In this document: positions 61,577 to 64,000 of the stretch, one piece after another | Numbering within the stretch: the stretch's first letter is position 1 | Layout of the letters: each line of letters starts with the position of its first letter | NCBI GenBank assembly: GCA_013397115.1 | Contig: VWZW01000851.1 | Location: 370,387-434,386 of the forward strand | Reading direction: 5' to 3' | Length of the DNA: 64,000 nucleotides | Origin: Edolisoma coerulescens | Lineage: Eukaryota; Chordata; Aves; Passeriformes; Campephagidae | Translations under genes and position numbers: made by a program | The notes under the pieces: model-generated | Seen by the model: the letters and a program-made list of their open reading frames with translations, nothing else | The model's database searches: none | What the model was told of the DNA's origin: nothing

Positions 61577-63836
61577 TCACGGCTCGTACTGCAGGTCCGT
61601 GGTGATGAGCACGAAGCCCTGTGGGGAGTCAGGGTGAGAGGGGGGATATGGGGGACATGGGGGACACTGGGGTAAGGGGACAGTGGTGGCGCCCACCTGC
61701 TGCAGCGAGAGCCGGGGTCTGAGCAGGCTGAGGCCACGTGGAAGGGGCAGAGGGATGCCAGCCTTGAGCCACTCTGTGGGGAGACAAAGTCATAGCAGGG
61801 GGTGGCCCTGGTACAGCCACGGAGGGATGGGGACAGGACGGGGACAGCACTTACTGTTTGCCCGGGGCACCCCAAAAAGCCACAGCCCAAACTTCAGCAG
61901 GGTCTCCAGACGCTTCACCTGTGGGACAGGCAGGCCCTGAGCCTGGCACAGAGCAGGCAGAGGGGTCCCTGGTGCAGGCAGGGCTCAGCTCCCTGCCAGA
62001 CTTGCCATGCATGGGGTCCACAGCACCCCAGATTCCCCCCAGACCCTGCTCCCAGGGTGATGTGGAATCCAAGGCTCCCCTTGGCTTCCCTGGCACAGCC
62101 ACTCACCTCCACTGGGCCCACGTTTGATGCCGCCTGTGTCACATGGAGCCTGGAGGACAAGATCAGGGTCAGAGCCAGGCACAGGGATGGGAACTGTCCT
62201 GTCCCAGGGTAGGGACAGGCGGAGTTCCACGGTGGGACCAGGACCCCAGCAGAGCCGGTCCAGCTGCGGACCTACTGCCAGGTCATATGAACAGGGGGCA
62301 GGATGGGGTCTGAGCAGGCAATACGGGACTCAGGGAGGTAAATGGACAGAGGTAGGGGAAGGGGGAGCGCTCCAGGTATGTCCCAGGGGAGCTCAGACCC
62401 AGCTCAGGGTCAGGCACTAACCCTGTCAGTCTCACAGTGCCCCCGAGCCTGTTCCTGGTGATTGTCGGCTTCCCCGTCACGTTGGCATCCTGCAGCAAGA
62501 AGAGAGGTTGGAGAGACCAGGGCAGTGCCAGCAACAGGGCTGGCCCCAGTATCCCCCAGTATCACCCAGCACGGCCCCAGCCAGGAGCACAGACATCAGC
62601 CCCAGCCAAGTCCTTCGGGGTGCCCTGGCTCCCTGAGCCGTGGCAGCAGCAGCCACTCACGATGTTCAGCAGAAAGGCGGGGACACGGCTGGCGTTGGGC
62701 AGCACCACGAAGGCCTCGGCAGAGCTGAAGAGGGTCCCGTGCAGGGCATCAGGATGGCAGGAGAGCAGGGGCTGCCGGCGGGCCCAGAGGTGCAGCTCCA
62801 TGGGCTGGTCTGGATAGCGCTCCTGCAGCTGGGAGGGACAGGGCAGGGATGGCACAGAGCCACGCTGGCACTGCCACCAGCAGGTCCCCATCATTGCCCA
62901 GCTCCCATGTGCCCATCACTGCCCTGCCCATGTCCTTGTCCTGCCTGTGTCGCATTCTGTCTGCATCCCACACTTCCCACAACACATCCCATTTCCACTG
63001 CACCCCATTCCCCTGTCCTGTCCCTCATGCATCCCATTTGACCTCTGTGTCATCCCATGTCCCATCCCACCTGCAGCCTTTCCCTCCTGCATCCCGTCCC
63101 TCCTGTGCCCCATCCCTCCTGCATCATTTTATATCTGTGTCCCACCCTCCAGAATCCCATTACACCTTCTGTTCCTCCTGAAATCCCATCCCATGTCCCA
63201 TCCCACCTGCATCCTGTCCCACTCCATGTCCTCCCTGCGTCCCCTTCCCTCTGTGGCCCATCCCACTCACCTGGGGGGAGAAGACCTCCATGCTCTTGGT
63301 CCTCAGCTGGAGCGGGAACTGCCGCGGGAGCTGGAAGGCAGGGAGGGATCAGGGTGCTGGGGCTGAGCAGGGATGGGCATGGGGACACCCCCGTGGGGAC
63401 AGCTCTGCCCTCCTGCCATCCCTACCATGTCACTGGAGATGTTCCTGCGCAGGGCCCCGGCCGTGAAGTACGTGAAGGCGGCCGAGTTGGCAACGAACTC
63501 GGTGACGGCCAGCAGCAGCATGGGCTCGTGTGCCATGGGCAGAGGCATGGGCAGAGGTGTGGGCAAAGCCACGGGCAGCGCCATGGGTAATGCCACAGGC
63601 AGCGCTACAGGCAGTGCTGAGGGTCTCTGCTGGTACGTGCCCACCCTGAAGATCTCTCCCTGCACAGACACACAGATGGATGTGAGGATCAGCCAGGCTC
63701 CCCTGTTCCCAAATCTGGCCCAGGGATGCCCAGGATGACATTACCTTGAGGGCAATGTCCCCATACTCCTCTGTGATGGCCGGCGGTCCCACCAGGGAGT
63801 GGTCGATGGCAGCAAAGGTGTCCAGCTGGGTGGACA
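61577..63836 (-). CDS. BPI-fold containing protein (BPIFB-like), C-terminal part
   Basis: This belongs to the BPI/LBP/PLUNC family of secreted lipid-binding proteins with two barrel domains. Nine coding exons lie in the window, in transcript order: 63836-63745, 63659-63426, 63330-63271, 62828-62661, 62489-62422, 62149-62107, 61918-61855, 61773-61697 and 61618-61577, ending TGA. They encode 281 residues in one continuous frame; the N-terminal half lies to the right. Motifs are AITEEYGDIALKGEIF (end of the N-terminal barrel), then a Pro-rich linker, LLLAVTEFVANSAAFTYFTAGAL, LSCHPDALHGTLFSSAEAFVVLPNAS, TRNRLGGTVRLTGL, SNVGPVEVKRLETLLK, the family signature GIPLPLPRGLSL, and the final GFVLITTDLQYEP. 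The exon-phase pattern resembles other BPI-family genes. I cannot decide among BPIFB2/3/4/6, BPI-like or a bird-specific member. Confidence 0.85.
62940..63255. repeat. degenerate CATCCC-rich tandem repeat in intron
   Basis: About 300 bp of imperfect units built on 'catcccatntcc' and 'ccctcctgcatc' fill the intron between two BPI-fold exons. Unit identity is low, so this is an old minisatellite. Confidence 0.6.
63531..63620 (-). repeat. LP-rich coding repeat in BPI-fold linker
   Basis: Ninety bases encode about seven near-identical four-residue units (ALPV, ALPM, TPLP, MPLP) between the N- and C-terminal barrels. The DNA units resemble 'atgggcagcgccacgggcag' and vary mainly at third positions. 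Confidence 0.85.
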
Positions 63837-64000
63837 CTGCAGGGACACAGGGGTGGTCAGGAGGAGTCAGACCACCAGCCCCCTCCCACAACCTGGCTCT
63901 GTCAGGATCCAGCCCCACAGTGGGGTCCTGCAGACCCTGCTGGGCACCAGTCCTGTCCACAGCCCCCCAGGACTACCCTGCCTGTCCCCAGTCCTGGAGT
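63837..64000 (-). other. intron of BPI-fold gene to window edge
   Basis: The sequence beyond the acceptor of the last readable exon shows no further exon before the window ends. The remaining 5' exons are expected to the right. Confidence 0.55.

Overview
This window is nuclear DNA from a bird. The evidence is the gene order, an intact IRF10 (a gene present in birds and fish but missing from human and mouse), several CR1 LINE fragments with the typical CR1 3' tail, short GC-rich introns, and proteins that match human orthologues exon by exon. I cannot name the species. Two runs of N (6008-6050 and 42298-42388) and single Ns (42606, 61556) are assembly gaps. All exon coordinates were read by hand from splice signals and reading-frame continuity.

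Layout from left to right: the 3' part of DUSP15 (+, 134-1891); IRF10 (+, 5516-8232, eight coding exons); FOXS1 (+, single exon, 9429-10775); MYLK2, the skeletal-muscle myosin light chain kinase (-, 21205 down to 15400, eleven coding exons, with a very large repeat-rich N-terminal exon); TPX2, the spindle assembly factor and Aurora-A activator (-, 36405 down to 28165, sixteen coding exons); BCL2L1 / Bcl-xL (+, 43240-58898, two coding exons around a 15-kb intron); and the C-terminal half of a BPI-fold (BPIFB-like) gene (-, 63836 down to 61577) that runs off the right edge. The first six genes match human 20q11.21 (BCL2L1-TPX2-MYLK2-FOXS1-DUSP15) in order and relative orientation, with IRF10 inserted where mammals have nothing. 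The BPI-like gene next to BCL2L1 differs from human, where COX4I2/ID1 lie there.

The genes are not a functional operon. The shared logic is promoter sharing and neighbour conservation. TPX2 and BCL2L1 are head-to-head across a CpG-rich 41.3-42.9 kb segment carrying CCAAT/CHR, ZNF143-like and NRF1-like motifs. FOXS1 and MYLK2 are tail-to-tail.

I found no wholly new system. The points most worth a second look are: the double ISRE and in-frame upstream ATG at the IRF10 start; the repeat-expanded MYLK2 N-terminus; the conserved Bcl-xS alternative donor in BCL2L1; Aurora-A-contact substitutions in TPX2; an LP-repeat linker in the BPI-fold protein; a GATA-motif cluster upstream of IRF10; and the unexplained CpG-rich patches between FOXS1 and MYLK2.
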